Below are positions 19,854 through 28,643 of a stretch of DNA of 64,000 nt, in pieces. Within the stretch, counting starts at the first letter, position 1; each line of letters opens with the position of its first letter. The notes under the pieces were generated by a model that searched no databases, had not been told where the DNA came from, and was given only the letters and a program-made list of their open reading frames with translations. The stretch is from Mucilaginibacter sp. OK098. Its GTDB lineage: Bacteria > Bacteroidota > Bacteroidia > Sphingobacteriales > Sphingobacteriaceae. The stretch is taken from NCBI RefSeq assembly GCF_900142915.1, contig NZ_FRCM01000008.1, positions 1 through 64,000 of the forward strand, in the 5' to 3' direction. A program made the translations under genes and the position numbers.

Positions 19854-19895
19854 AACAGGTAAACAAAAGTATTTAAATACAATTGTTTACCTGTT
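19854..19895. repeat. 42-bp nested palindrome between susD and the glycosidase gene
   Basis: The 13-base arms AACAGGTAAACAA (19854-19866) and TTGTTTACCTGTT (19883-19895) are exact reverse complements. They enclose a second palindrome, GTATTTAAATAC (19869-19880), with AA on each side. A further GTAAACAA lies at 19833-19840. No long U tract follows on the minus strand, so a simple terminator is not obvious. It could act as an intercistronic mRNA hairpin that lowers expression of the last gene, or as an operator with GTAAACAA half-sites. Confidence 0.6.
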
Positions 19896-19922
19896 GGGGC
19901 TGTGATTATGGCTTGGTAAAAA

Positions 19923-21467
19923 TTAATAGCCCGGGTTTTGCGTCAATTTACTATTGATCTGAATTTCCCGGAACGGAATTGCATAGATCAGTCTATTAGC
20001 TGTAACGTTAAATGTAATTGGTAAAAGCCATGGATTTAGTGCTTTCTCCCTAACACCTTTTGCATTCAGCACATCAATAGCCGTACCGTTGCGCACCAGG
20101 TCTGTCCAGCGGTGGTTTTCAAAAGCTAGCTCGTGGCGCATTTCGTTTGATACATTTAGTTGGGTAGCTACAGCTAATGCCGGTAAGCCGGCTCTTGCCC
20201 TCACCATGTTTAAATAAGGCAATGCATCGCCTGCTTTGTTCTCATCAACCAGGCACTCGGCCAATAATAACAACGCACCTGAATAACGGTAAACAGGCCA
20301 GTTGTCGTCCGTATTATATTCTACCTGGTATGGTGGATGCAGATACTTTTTTATAAAATAATAGTAACCCAGTCCCGCGGTTGGTGTATAACCAACCGGG
20401 CTTTTAACGGCCGTGGTTGTAAGCACCTCGTTTGCAACGGTACCTTCTGCCACGGCAATTGACGCAGGCAGCCGCTGGTCGCCGGCCTCGTAGGAGTCAA
20501 CCATCTCTTGCGTCGGAACATTCCACCCCCCGCTGGCAAGGCCGCCACGGGCATTGGTACCGTGGAGGCCCAATATGGCTTCGGAGTTGGTAGTTTTAGG
20601 GATAAACCTCCAAATAAAGTCGCTTTGCTGTCCATCGTTACCTGCTTTATATTGAACTTCGAATATCGACTCCGAGCTATTTTTATTTGCCGGATCAAAT
20701 ACATCAGCATATTTAGCTAACAATGCATAATTCATTTTTGTGATGTCTAACAAAGCCGCCTCGGCCTTAGGATAATCTTTGGTGGTTTTTGACATGCAGG
20801 CATAAGCCAGCAGTATTTTGGCCGCACCCTGGGTTGCCCTGCCTGATTGAGGAAAGGTTTTTGCAACAGGTAACAGCGGGATAGCTGCATCCAGGTCCTT
20901 TATAATTTGAGCATACACCTCATCGGCTGAGTTTCTCGGCAAAAACGCGCCGGCCACATCAGTAACTTCCACGAGTTGCAAGGGTACGCCTCCGTAATGC
21001 TGTACAAGGTCATAATAATAAAATGCTCTTAAAAACATGGCTTCACCGCTCACCTGGTCTTTGTCCGCCTGTGCCAGTGTAGATTTGGGCAGTCTTGATA
21101 ATATGGTATTTACGGTAGCAATGCCTGAATAATCATTCCCGTAGCGGTTACCTGGATTATTTGGCTCCTGGCTTGATATGTTGTTATCAATAAACTCTGC
21201 CATCGCTTCGGCGCTTGTTGAAGTGCCCCTGTCGGCAGAATATATGGTAAAAAATGTATTGTCCGACCGCATTTCATCCATATAAATGCCGGTAAAAGCA
21301 ATTCCCCTTAAATTAGTATAGGCGCCGGTTAAAGCCTGGTTATACTCGGCCGCGTCTTTAAAAAACGACGCTGAGCTTAATGATGTTTGCGGAACCAGGT
21401 TCAGGAAATCCTTTTTACAGGATACCAAACCCATAACCGCCAGTAATATATATGATAGCTTTTTCAT
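19923..21467 (-). CDS. SusD/RagB-family glycan-binding outer-membrane lipoprotein
   Basis: The protein has 514 residues with a lipobox ending at Cys17 (LLAVMGLVSC followed by KKDFL). It has the usual SusD features: the N-terminal segment FLNLVPQTSLSSASFF, helical TPR-like repeats, and a C-terminal region with YPYRYSGALLLLAE-like and NMVRARAGLPAL sequences (here PVYRYSGALLLLAECLVDE and YLNMVRARAGL). It would sit on the cell surface and cap the SusC transporter. It begins 22 bases after the susC stop. Family length and order are standard. Confidence 0.96.
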   Translation of the reverse strand: MKKLSYILLAVMGLVSCKKDFLNLVPQTSLSSASFFKDAAEYNQALTGAYTNLRGIAFTGIYMDEMRSDNTFFTIYSADRGTSTSAEAMAEFIDNNISSQEPNNPGNRYGNDYSGIATVNTILSRLPKSTLAQADKDQVSGEAMFLRAFYYYDLVQHYGGVPLQLVEVTDVAGAFLPRNSADEVYAQIIKDLDAAIPLLPVAKTFPQSGRATQGAAKILLAYACMSKTTKDYPKAEAALLDITKMNYALLAKYADVFDPANKNSSESIFEVQYKAGNDGQQSDFIWRFIPKTTNSEAILGLHGTNARGGLASGGWNVPTQEMVDSYEAGDQRLPASIAVAEGTVANEVLTTTAVKSPVGYTPTAGLGYYYFIKKYLHPPYQVEYNTDDNWPVYRYSGALLLLAECLVDENKAGDALPYLNMVRARAGLPALAVATQLNVSNEMRHELAFENHRWTDLVRNGTAIDVLNAKGVREKALNPWLLPITFNVTANRLIYAIPFREIQINSKLTQNPGY

Positions 21468-21489
21468 GGTTTTATCTTATTAAATTATA

Positions 21490-24400
21490 CTAAAAACTTG
21501 CGTTAACACCTACTGAAAGTACCCTTGGGATTGGATAGCCGGTAAAATCGCGCCCCTGGTTCAGCCCGTTTAAGCCTGCAATTCCTGCTTCGGGATTAAG
21601 CCCCGGGTATTTAGTGAAAATAAAGGCATTTTGCGCGCTCAAATAAGCCCTGAAGCTTTTAAAATATTTGCTTTTTTTAACCGGCAGGGTATAACCAAAG
21701 GTTATGTTTTTTACTGCCAGGTAAGTCGCTTTAAATACCTGCCTACTGGTGAAGTTGCGAAAATCAGCAGTGGTGCCGCTTCTTGTTCTTGGGTAAATTC
21801 CATCGCCAGGGTCCTGTTCTGACCGCCAGCGGTTAGCTACGCCTTTCCTCACGTTAAATACACCATCAAGGTTTTCGGTTGATTGAAAAGCATCGTCGGC
21901 AATATCATTTCCTACTGAACCTGCCATAACAATACTCAGGTCAAGATTTTTGTACGAAAAACTATTAGTGATTCCATAGGTAAAAGTAGGGTTCGGGTTT
22001 CCTATAAAAGTTCTGTCGTAACTGTCAATCTTTCCGTCCGGAACACCGCTTGGCCCGCTTACATCTTTAAATCTTGCGGTTCCAACCATGGCAGTAGCAT
22101 CATGGGGCTGGGTGTCAAATTGCTGCTGGGTCATGTAAACACCGGTATTAATGTACCCATAAAACATGCCTATCGGGTGGCCAACTGCTGTGCGGTTATC
22201 GTCCCAATATTCGCCATAGCCTCCAATCGGTGCATTGTTTGTACCCAGTTGCTTAACTATGTTGCGGTCGAATGAAATATTGAAACCGGTATTCCATTTC
22301 AGGGCTCCCGTTAAATTTCTGCTGTTAATGGAAAACTCATGTCCCCAGAAATCAAACCGGCCAATATTGGAGGTAATAGTTGAAAATCCCGATTGTACGG
22401 GTACATCTATCCCGTATAATAAGCCATCGGTTTTTTTCTTGTAATAATCATAGGTAAACGAAATCCTTCCGTCAAACAGTTCCAGGTCTAAACCGAAATC
22501 ATACCCGGTAGTAGTCTCCCAGGTTAAATTGTTATTGCCTATTCCGCTCAGCACCTTTCCTGGCGTTACCTGGTTACTGAAAACATAATTACTGGTATTT
22601 ACCGATGCCAAATAGGAATAATCGCCAATGTTATTATTACCTACTTTTCCATAACTGGCTCTCAGCTTCAAGAAATTAATGGCTTTTATGTTTTTCATAA
22701 ACGCTTCGTCAGATGCAACCCAGCCCACGTTAACAGAGGGGAAGTTTCCGTATTTGGTATTGTCGCCAAATTTGGACGAACCATCCCTGGCAAAAGCTAC
22801 CTGCAACAGGTATTTTTGATCGTAGTTGTAATTAAAACGCCCTATATACCTCAGGTATGACCATTGGGTGGCGCCAACGTTTCCTATCCGGGTAGTGGCT
22901 GCATTTATCCACTGGATATTGTCATCAGGGAACTGGCTCCCATCGATACTGCTGTTCTCAAACGAGTATTTTTGGGCGGTATAACCTGCCAGCACATCAA
23001 AATTATGCTTGCCGCCTACTGTTTTTTTATAGTTTAAAGTATTTTCACTCAGCCATGTTACAAAATTACTGGTATTATAGCTGCCTGATGCCGGGTTTGG
23101 TGGTGCGCTTCCCAATCCGCCCTGGGCCGTGGATGGCGTAAATTGCCGGTTGGTGGTATTATCCGTATTTACATTTATGGTCGATTTAAATTTCAACCCG
23201 TCAATGATCTTAAGTTCCGCAAATCCGTTTGCAAGCACCCTTGCTGCCTTGGTTTTATTGGTAATTTGCGTTAATACAAGATAGTAGTTAGGATTTGGGA
23301 ACATCCCTGGTTGTGAAAAAGATACCGGGTAAGTACCATCCGCATTCTTGTAATTTACTGTGGGATCCATTAAAAAAGCGTTCTCAATAATATTACGCCC
23401 GTTATCTAACCCCGGCACCACCTGGTTGTTTCCATAAGAAAGCTCTAAATTAACACCCAGCGTTAACCTGTCCGAAGCTGTGTAAATATTGTTGCTCCGT
23501 GCAGTAAAGCGCTGGTCGTATGAATTAAGCATCACCCCCTCCTGTTTGTTATAGTTAAGGTTTACCACCGATTTTAAATCAGTGGTACCTGAAGTGATCG
23601 CGAGGTTGTAATTTTGGCTTATCGCATTCCGCAACAAAATATCAAACCAGTTTGTCCCCGGTTTCCCGGCATATTGGCTGGGGTTGGCATAAATTGCCGG
23701 CACGCCACCTGTGTACCCTTCGTACGTTGCAGCATCTTCGTAATATTCTTTTTTATATTCCGCAAATTCCTGTGGATTCATAAGGTCTGGTTTCCCGCGG
23801 TTGGGTACAGACTGAACCCCGGTATAGGCGCTAAATTCAATACTTTTTTGACCCACCTTTGCCTGTTTGGTTGTTACTAATATAACCCCATTAGCAGCTC
23901 GCGAACCATACAGGGCGGCTGAAGAAGCATCTTTCAAAACAGTAATTGTCTCAATTTCATCAGGGCTTAAGCTCTGCAACCCGCTTTGCGACGGAAAACC
24001 ATCAATTACGATTAAAGGATTATTCCCTGCGTTAATTGACGCCGCCCCCCGGATGCGGAAACTCATTTCAGACCCCGGGGTTCCTGAATTTTCATTGATT
24101 TGTACACCCGCGAGCTTACCCTGCAGTTTTTGCCCGATATTGGCTACAGGCATATCTTTAACTTCCGAAACCTTAATCTGGCTTATGGCCCCTGTAACCT
24201 CACGTTTGCTCTGCGTTCCATAGCTCACTACTACCACCTCTTTTAAACTTTGTGACAGCGCGGATAAGTTTACACTAATTTCCGTACTGCCCTGAATGGT
24301 AATTTGTTGTTGTTTGTAGCCGATATAGCTGAATACTAAAACACCACCAACCGGGGCGCTAATTTTAAACTTTCCGTTAGCATCGGTCTGCGTACCGGCA

Positions 24401-24582
24401 CCTGTTCCCTTTAAAGATACGGTAACGCCCGCTATTGATTCAGAATTCACAGAATCTCTGACAGTTCCGGTTATAGCAAGCGGGGCCTGCGCTTTTGAAC
24501 TTAGCGGGAAATAGAGAAGTAAGCTAATAATAAAAATAGCGGCATACTTCCACGATTCGATTAGTAAAATTTTTCTTTTCAT
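21490..24582 (-). CDS. SusC/RagA-family TonB-dependent outer-membrane transporter
   Basis: The protein has 1030 residues: a signal peptide, then a carboxypeptidase-like regulatory domain (about 36-110; ITGTVRDSVNSESIAGVTV), a TonB-box-like stretch and plug domain (about 115-230; VVVSYGTQSKREVTGAISQI, SMLS-type RGAASINAGNNPLIVIDG), and a 22-strand barrel ending in Phe. There is no N-terminal DUF4880 or STN domain, so signalling to an anti-sigma factor is unlikely. This fits control by an AraC protein instead. It is the first gene of the operon with susD and the glycosidase. Candidate regulatory sites lie about 235-265 bases upstream. Confidence 0.96.
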   Translation of the reverse strand: MKRKILLIESWKYAAIFIISLLLYFPLSSKAQAPLAITGTVRDSVNSESIAGVTVSLKGTGAGTQTDANGKFKISAPVGGVLVFSYIGYKQQQITIQGSTEISVNLSALSQSLKEVVVVSYGTQSKREVTGAISQIKVSEVKDMPVANIGQKLQGKLAGVQINENSGTPGSEMSFRIRGAASINAGNNPLIVIDGFPSQSGLQSLSPDEIETITVLKDASSAALYGSRAANGVILVTTKQAKVGQKSIEFSAYTGVQSVPNRGKPDLMNPQEFAEYKKEYYEDAATYEGYTGGVPAIYANPSQYAGKPGTNWFDILLRNAISQNYNLAITSGTTDLKSVVNLNYNKQEGVMLNSYDQRFTARSNNIYTASDRLTLGVNLELSYGNNQVVPGLDNGRNIIENAFLMDPTVNYKNADGTYPVSFSQPGMFPNPNYYLVLTQITNKTKAARVLANGFAELKIIDGLKFKSTINVNTDNTTNRQFTPSTAQGGLGSAPPNPASGSYNTSNFVTWLSENTLNYKKTVGGKHNFDVLAGYTAQKYSFENSSIDGSQFPDDNIQWINAATTRIGNVGATQWSYLRYIGRFNYNYDQKYLLQVAFARDGSSKFGDNTKYGNFPSVNVGWVASDEAFMKNIKAINFLKLRASYGKVGNNNIGDYSYLASVNTSNYVFSNQVTPGKVLSGIGNNNLTWETTTGYDFGLDLELFDGRISFTYDYYKKKTDGLLYGIDVPVQSGFSTITSNIGRFDFWGHEFSINSRNLTGALKWNTGFNISFDRNIVKQLGTNNAPIGGYGEYWDDNRTAVGHPIGMFYGYINTGVYMTQQQFDTQPHDATAMVGTARFKDVSGPSGVPDGKIDSYDRTFIGNPNPTFTYGITNSFSYKNLDLSIVMAGSVGNDIADDAFQSTENLDGVFNVRKGVANRWRSEQDPGDGIYPRTRSGTTADFRNFTSRQVFKATYLAVKNITFGYTLPVKKSKYFKSFRAYLSAQNAFIFTKYPGLNPEAGIAGLNGLNQGRDFTGYPIPRVLSVGVNASF

Positions 24583-24815
24583 AAATTGATTTGATTGATT
24601 AGTTTATTTGGTTTATTTAAGACATAGCATGGCCAGGGCATCAAAAAATCGCCTTCTTTTATGAGTACTTATAACTGTAGGGGCGGGATTATAAGCTGAT
24701 GCTAATCAGGAAATGATACATGTTAACGTAACTGCTAAGGGCCATGCGACTGCGTTTCTTTGCAGGCTGGCAAAAATTCGCCGCCCCCTAAAACCAGGAC
24801 ATTTAACTTAGTCTT

Positions 24816-24843
24816 TTTGACAGTACCGGTTTTGTGTTTGACA
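24816..24843. promoter_or_regulatory. Candidate AraC-type operator TTTGACA-N14-TTTGACA upstream of susC
   Basis: TTTGACA occurs at 24816-24822 and 24837-24843, 21 bases apart start to start (two helical turns), which is the geometry AraC-family proteins use. In fact TTTGACAGTA is repeated in full. The same pair with the same spacing occurs at 28644-28671 near the araC-type gene. Relative to susC transcription the site reads TGTCAAA and lies 234-261 bases before the ATG. Confidence 0.55.
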
Positions 24844-24847
24844 GTAA

Positions 24848-24868
24848 TTTTTATTATCATAATAAAAA
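24848..24868. repeat. 21-bp palindrome, copy A
   Basis: TTTTTATTAT-C-ATAATAAAAA, 10 perfect pairs around a C. It begins 32 bases after the start of the first TTTGACA, as in copy B. It could be a terminator-like hairpin or a binding site; conservation in two otherwise diverged copies favours a function. Confidence 0.55.
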
Positions 24869-25067
24869 AACTAAAAGTTAATATATTGATAATAGGCTTA
24901 TTTGGTTAGCCTGGTTAAAACCATGATGTTATTTAGTATTATAATTGTCACATCAAATATATCTGATAGTTTAAAAAATATAAATACTCTTTTTGGGCAT
25001 TAATTTGTACTATTTGATATTTTTTTGATTTTAAAACCTCTGCGAAACCCTTTGAAATTGACACAGC

Positions 25068-25140
25068 TCCGCCTGCCAGGTATCTGGTATAAAAAAATCA
25101 CTTCAGGCCACAGCACAGAGTCATATATGAGAAATATCGC
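25068..25140. repeat. Dispersed hairpin repeat, most degenerate copy
   Basis: It shares CCGCCTGCCA, a run of A, TCACTTCAGGCCA-like sequence and ACAGAGTCATATATGAGA with the copies at 25466-25561 and 26406-26499. The final block GAGACGGAAAGTTA is lost here. Confidence 0.4.
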
Positions 25141-25335
25141 TGATGCAGAAGCTATTAATCTGAAAGTAATGTAGATTCACACAACTGTTAGGGACTATGA
25201 GATTGGGTTTCTTTGCAGATTGGGGAAAATTCACCAGGTCCTAAAACCAGGGTGCTTAATTTAGCCTTTTTGACAATACCGTTTTTACATCGGGTAGCAA
25301 TTTTTATTATCATAATAAAAACAAAAGGTTAATAT
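25138..25335. repeat. Diverged direct repeat, copy B
   Basis: It aligns with copy A at 24692-24884, starting GCTGATGC in both. It retains one TTTGACA (25269-25275), but the position 21 bases on reads TCGGGTA, so the second operator half is lost. Confidence 0.65.
25301..25321. repeat. 21-bp palindrome, copy B
   Basis: Identical to 24848-24868 (TTTTTATTAT-C-ATAATAAAAA), while the flanking repeat has diverged. Confidence 0.55.
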
Positions 25336-25465
25336 TTATTCAGGCTTCCCGGAGGGGCAAGGGAAATTGGTTATTCAAATTTAGCCAATCGAATAAAATA
25401 ACTATCCTGATCTGTCTGCACGCCTTTAGCCTGTATTTGATAGCAAGGGATTGTTTGCCGGGTTA

Positions 25466-25561
25466 TGCGGTCGAAAATTACCTCTCGCCAAAAAATCCTA
25501 CAAACCACAACGCAGGGTCCGCGATGCGAGACCCTGCTGAGACGGAAAGTTAAAGACACCT
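25466..25561. repeat. Dispersed hairpin repeat (REP-like), copy with 8-bp GC stem
   Basis: GCAGGGTC (25512-25519) pairs with GACCCTGC (25530-25537) across a 10-base loop. The tail CTGCTGAGACGGAAAGTTA matches the copy at 26406-26499. The family looks like a small mobile palindrome scattered between genes. Confidence 0.55.
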
Positions 25562-25646
25562 TAAACATTTAGCCCCCTCTAAATCTCCCTCGGCAGGGGA
25601 GACTTTAGCTTCGCCCATGTTTATTTTTTTCAAGTCCTCCCAACCA

Positions 25647-25915
25647 GGCTACCGTGTACCCACATCTTTTATTTCAATTAATTATCAAGAAAGGCTGCTC
25701 CGGTAGGAGCAAAATATTGGTAGAAAAATAGAAAATAATAAATTTTCGCTCCGTAGGTGCGAAACCTATTGGACTATTTTACCACGGATTTTCTTTAACC
25801 AACCAAAAGGCGGAATAGGTGTTGTACCTACGGCACAAAAAATATTTTTTGACATTTTTCTACCAATATTGAACCCCGCTGGGGTTTTATAAAAAGATGT
25901 GGGTACACGGTAGCC
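25647..25915. mobile_element. MITE-like element with 24-bp perfect terminal inverted repeats and 5-bp target duplication
   Basis: The left end 25647-25670 (GGCTACCGTGTACC...) is the exact reverse complement of the right end 25892-25915. AACCA flanks both sides (25642-25646 and 25916-25920) as a target-site duplication. Inside, AATATTGGTAGAAAAAT and ATTTTTCTACCAATATT form a second inverted pair. The element is 269 bases with no coding capacity. Removing it and one AACCA restores CCTCCC-AACCA-GGGAGG, so it appears to have inserted in the loop of a small hairpin. It would need a transposase in trans. Confidence 0.82.
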
Positions 25916-26094
25916 AACCAGGGAGGATTTAGGTTGGGCTACTGGATGTCGCTGTGTGGTTAGTTTATAGCCAACATTCTCTTAACTTAATAGGACTGGA
26001 GAGACCGGCCGGGACGGAAGATTGCTAACAAAAAGATAATACGGGCTTAAAATCAATTTATCATCTGATTGCTATCCTTAACCAAGAAAAAGTT

Positions 26095-26346
26095 ATGGCC
26101 CTGATCCCGTTCCCAATCAATACGTTTGATCATTTCCTAATCTGCTTGCCGGATCTTCTTGAAGACGAAATATCACGGGCTTCCATCCGGCTCCGGTTGC
26201 ACAACAACCCGAAAACAGATGAAGAACGCAAATCGTACCAGGAGGAACTCGACTGGTTGAGCGCCCTAAAATACATCAGCCAATTACGGAAAGGGAAATT
26301 AAGCAGAGAGAATTTTGGCCTGAAAGTGCAATTAACCGCGTTATAG
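26095..26346 (+). CDS. Small hypothetical protein
   Basis: Eighty-three residues starting MALIPFPINTFDHF. The composition is protein-like: mostly helical and charged in the middle (DEERKSYQEELDWLSALKYI). No known domain. It lies 160 bases upstream of the ankyrin gene on the same strand, with a dispersed repeat in between. It could be a real small cytoplasmic protein or a chance frame. The position between repeats lowers confidence. Confidence 0.42.
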   Translation: MALIPFPINTFDHFLICLPDLLEDEISRASIRLRLHNNPKTDEERKSYQEELDWLSALKYISQLRKGKLSRENFGLKVQLTAL

Positions 26347-26405
26347 GCAGGCAACTCCCTCCCCGCAGGGCCTTCTGAAAAGCCCTCTGCACCGCCTGCC
26401 ATATA

Positions 26406-26499
26406 TGCGGAAATTATCCAGCGCCAAAAATTTCTGCAAGCCAGGGTACAGAGTCCTCTGTGAGAGTCCCTGCTGAGACGGAAAGTTATAATTACCTTT
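26406..26499. repeat. Dispersed hairpin repeat, copy just upstream of the ankyrin gene
   Basis: Same family as 25466-25561: AAATTATCCAGCGCCAAAAAT-like start, an ACAGAGTCCTCTGT palindrome and the tail CTGCTGAGACGGAAAGTTA. It ends 7 bases before the ATG at 26506, so it forms the leader of that gene. Confidence 0.5.
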
Positions 26500-26505
26500 A
26501 CAACT

Positions 26506-26874
26506 ATGCAAGACAATTATCCAATACATTCGAACGTGCTTAAAGCCGACCCTGAAGGCGTTTTACTCTCTATAAGAACAGGCGCAAATGTTGATCAGTT
26601 AGACGACCATGGAAACTCACCTTTACATTGGGCAGTTCTTCGTGGCGATTATGATATTGTGAAGATACTACTTGAGGCCGGAGCTAATCCAAATATTATT
26701 TCAACTGACGGTGTTACGCCTAAGTGGAGTGCCATCGACTTTGGCCTTAATGATATTGAACAGCTTCTTACGAGTTATGAAGGTAAGGTTCTCACCGATC
26801 ATAAATTTGATAGAACATCCTGGTCAGTCTTCAAAGATGCACTTGGTCAATCCTTGCCTAAGGAAGAAGAATGA
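26506..26874 (+). CDS. Small ankyrin-repeat protein
   Basis: 122 residues. One full ankyrin repeat is clear (DDHGNSPLHWAVLRGDYDIVKILLEAGANPN, about 37-67), preceded by a half repeat (ILLSIRTGANVDQL-like, about 18-35) and followed by a degenerate one (GVTPKWSAIDFGLNDIEQLL, about 72-91). It is probably a cytoplasmic protein-interaction module. No partner is obvious: the next gene is convergent and enzymatic. The ATG follows a dispersed repeat directly, which may have replaced the native leader. Confidence 0.8.
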   Translation: MQDNYPIHSNVLKADPEGVLLSIRTGANVDQLDDHGNSPLHWAVLRGDYDIVKILLEAGANPNIISTDGVTPKWSAIDFGLNDIEQLLTSYEGKVLTDHKFDRTSWSVFKDALGQSLPKEEE

Positions 26875-26930
26875 GGAAATGTGACCATGAGAATGGCCAA
26901 TAAAGTTTCTTTCGTTTCAGCTGAGTCCTT

Positions 26931-28376
26931 TTAACAAACCTTAATAGTTTGTATTTCTAAAAGCGCACCCAGTTTTATTATTTTCGATGCGATATGACCT
27001 TTGCCCACGGCACAATGATGCGCCGGGCCATAAGAATTCCATGATTCTACAAAATTCCTTGCCCCCATCGGAAACCTGTAACGGCTATTGGTATTACCAA
27101 TCTCCAAAATAGGGCCTGAAACTGATTCTGCTTCCGCTGTTAAAAACAGCAGCTTTCCATCCCGCGTTTCAACAACCGACAGCAAGGTAACCGGGCCATA
27201 TTTTACCGACATTTCAACAGATAAGCCATCGCCTACTTTACCGTGATATACGCGCAGCGGTTTAACTTTTATCTTTCCTTCTGCAATTGCAGGGTGGCAA
27301 GGGCCATCATGTCCCATTAACACAATATCATCAGTAAAATCCATCGCGTAATACTCGGTGAATGATCCACCGGCGCCAAAACTGTCCATAATTTTCATTG
27401 CCTGGGCATTTTTCACTTCATACTCGCCCGCCACCGGGATCCCTTTGGCTGTAAGTAATGATGTTCCTAAAATTATGGAAGCCATCGTATTTTCATTTAT
27501 AGCGTTCCCTGTCCCTTTATGATAATAGGCAAGAGAACCAAGATTGTATTTTTCTACCAGTTTATCCAGGGCAACAGCTGTTAACGCGGCCCATTTTATC
27601 TCATCCGCCATACAATCGTCCTGTACATCAAAATACGCATGGAACTCATTGATCTTATTATCAGCCTCTTCATCTGTAACACTATTACGGATGCCCGACA
27701 GCTCATCAACCTCAATAATTTCAATGTAGCCTCCAAAAATTGCGCAGTGCAAAGTCAGGTTCGAGTAAATATCAAGCATGCCGCCATAATAATTGCCCAT
27801 AATTCCAAGCGTATTGTTGTACATGGTATTAGCTACCCTTGCAGCGGCTATCCACTCTTCAACCTCATGCCAAACATGTTTATCGCCATATAACATACCT
27901 GTTACCTGGTAAAATGAAATATTTGCGCGCTTAAAAACATTTGCAATTTCAGGCACTGCGCAGGCAGAACAATAGGCAAGCCATTCGCCGGTCATTGCTT
28001 TATAATCCTTTAAGCTATTAAATGATGCATAATCAATGGCAGCCTCCGGTGAAAGATTTAATACAATTATCGGCACTTTTGCCCTTTTAACTACAGGCAG
28101 TACCGTGGCAGATAAAGCGTATGTGGTTACGTACAGAAATATCAGGTCTACACCCTCGCTCCTGAACCGGTTGCCTGCCTCAAATGCTTTTTGCGGCGTA
28201 TCTATCATTCCGGCATTTACAATTTCGGCATTAAAATCCTGCAACTTATCACAAACCACATCAATATATCCTGAAAGCCGCTTTTCAAGTCCGTCAAACT
28301 GGTTCCAGTAAGTGCTCAGGCCAATGCCAAAAAGGCCAACTTTTATTAATGATTTTGGGGATGTTTTTGTGATCAT
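26931..28376 (-). CDS. L-arabinose/L-fucose isomerase-family protein
   Basis: 481 residues, similar in length to AraA (about 500). The Rossmann-like N-terminal region (VGLFGIGLSTYWNQF) and C-terminal metal-site segments fit the family: Glu318 (AGEYEVKNA), Glu341 (SFTEYYAMDF), His356 (LMGHDGPCHP) and His453/454 (YGPAHHCAVG) occupy the positions of the AraA Mn-binding Glu/Glu/His/His. This mapping is by eye. The family includes ketose-aldose isomerases with several sugars, so arabinose is not certain. The gene is divergent from the AraC gene, with a shared intergenic region carrying the TTTGACA pair, and probably converts a sugar released by the neighbouring glycosidases. Confidence 0.78.
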   Translation of the reverse strand: MITKTSPKSLIKVGLFGIGLSTYWNQFDGLEKRLSGYIDVVCDKLQDFNAEIVNAGMIDTPQKAFEAGNRFRSEGVDLIFLYVTTYALSATVLPVVKRAKVPIIVLNLSPEAAIDYASFNSLKDYKAMTGEWLAYCSACAVPEIANVFKRANISFYQVTGMLYGDKHVWHEVEEWIAAARVANTMYNNTLGIMGNYYGGMLDIYSNLTLHCAIFGGYIEIIEVDELSGIRNSVTDEEADNKINEFHAYFDVQDDCMADEIKWAALTAVALDKLVEKYNLGSLAYYHKGTGNAINENTMASIILGTSLLTAKGIPVAGEYEVKNAQAMKIMDSFGAGGSFTEYYAMDFTDDIVLMGHDGPCHPAIAEGKIKVKPLRVYHGKVGDGLSVEMSVKYGPVTLLSVVETRDGKLLFLTAEAESVSGPILEIGNTNSRYRFPMGARNFVESWNSYGPAHHCAVGKGHIASKIIKLGALLEIQTIKVC

Positions 28377-28643
28377 TTAATTATTTAATAAAACTATAAC
28401 CCTGTTGCGCGACCAATAAATTAATTTACTGATGTTAAAGAGTTTTGGGCAATTTGTTGTAATAACAGGATCTTAATTGGTAACCAAAGTTATTTTGTAC
28501 AGAAATGTTAAAGGCGTATGATTTGATATTTATCTTGTAATTTTTGACTTAACCGCAATTACAATTAAGCCCTTTAAATAAATTTACGATATTTTTTTCT
28601 CCCTGCATGTATCTGCTGCTATTTGAAAAATCAATTTGTCTTA

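Larger units (their letters stand above)
24692..24884. repeat. Diverged direct repeat, copy A
   Basis: It aligns by eye with 25138-25335. Shared blocks include GTTTCTTTGCAG, CCTAAAACCAGG, CTTTTTGACA, the 21-bp palindrome and GTTAATAT. Copy A carries two TTTGACA sites; copy B retains only the first. It looks like an old tandem duplication of the susC regulatory region or the leader of a lost second susC. Confidence 0.7.
24583..26094. other. Repeat-rich non-coding region upstream of susC
   Basis: About 1.5 kb with no gene I can support. It contains a direct-repeat operator candidate, two copies of a diverged repeat of about 190 bases, two copies of a 21-bp palindrome, two of three copies of a hairpin-bearing dispersed repeat, and one MITE, all listed separately. 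The short reading frame at 25371-25568 on the minus strand is a translation of one dispersed repeat and is not a gene. Confidence 0.75.

Noticed and set aside
24954..24961. Minus-strand -7 element for susC (TATATTTG on the minus strand)
   Set aside because: It matches TAnnTTTG but has no -33 element at the right distance and lies beyond the operator candidate.
25371..25568. 65-codon minus-strand frame
   Set aside because: It translates the dispersed hairpin repeat; a similar peptide appears at the other repeat copy (26341-26529), so it is repeat DNA and not a gene.
26130..26516. 128-codon minus-strand frame
   Set aside because: It overlaps the small plus-strand ORF and a repeat copy, and shows no protein features; its C-terminal part is the antisense of 26095-26346.
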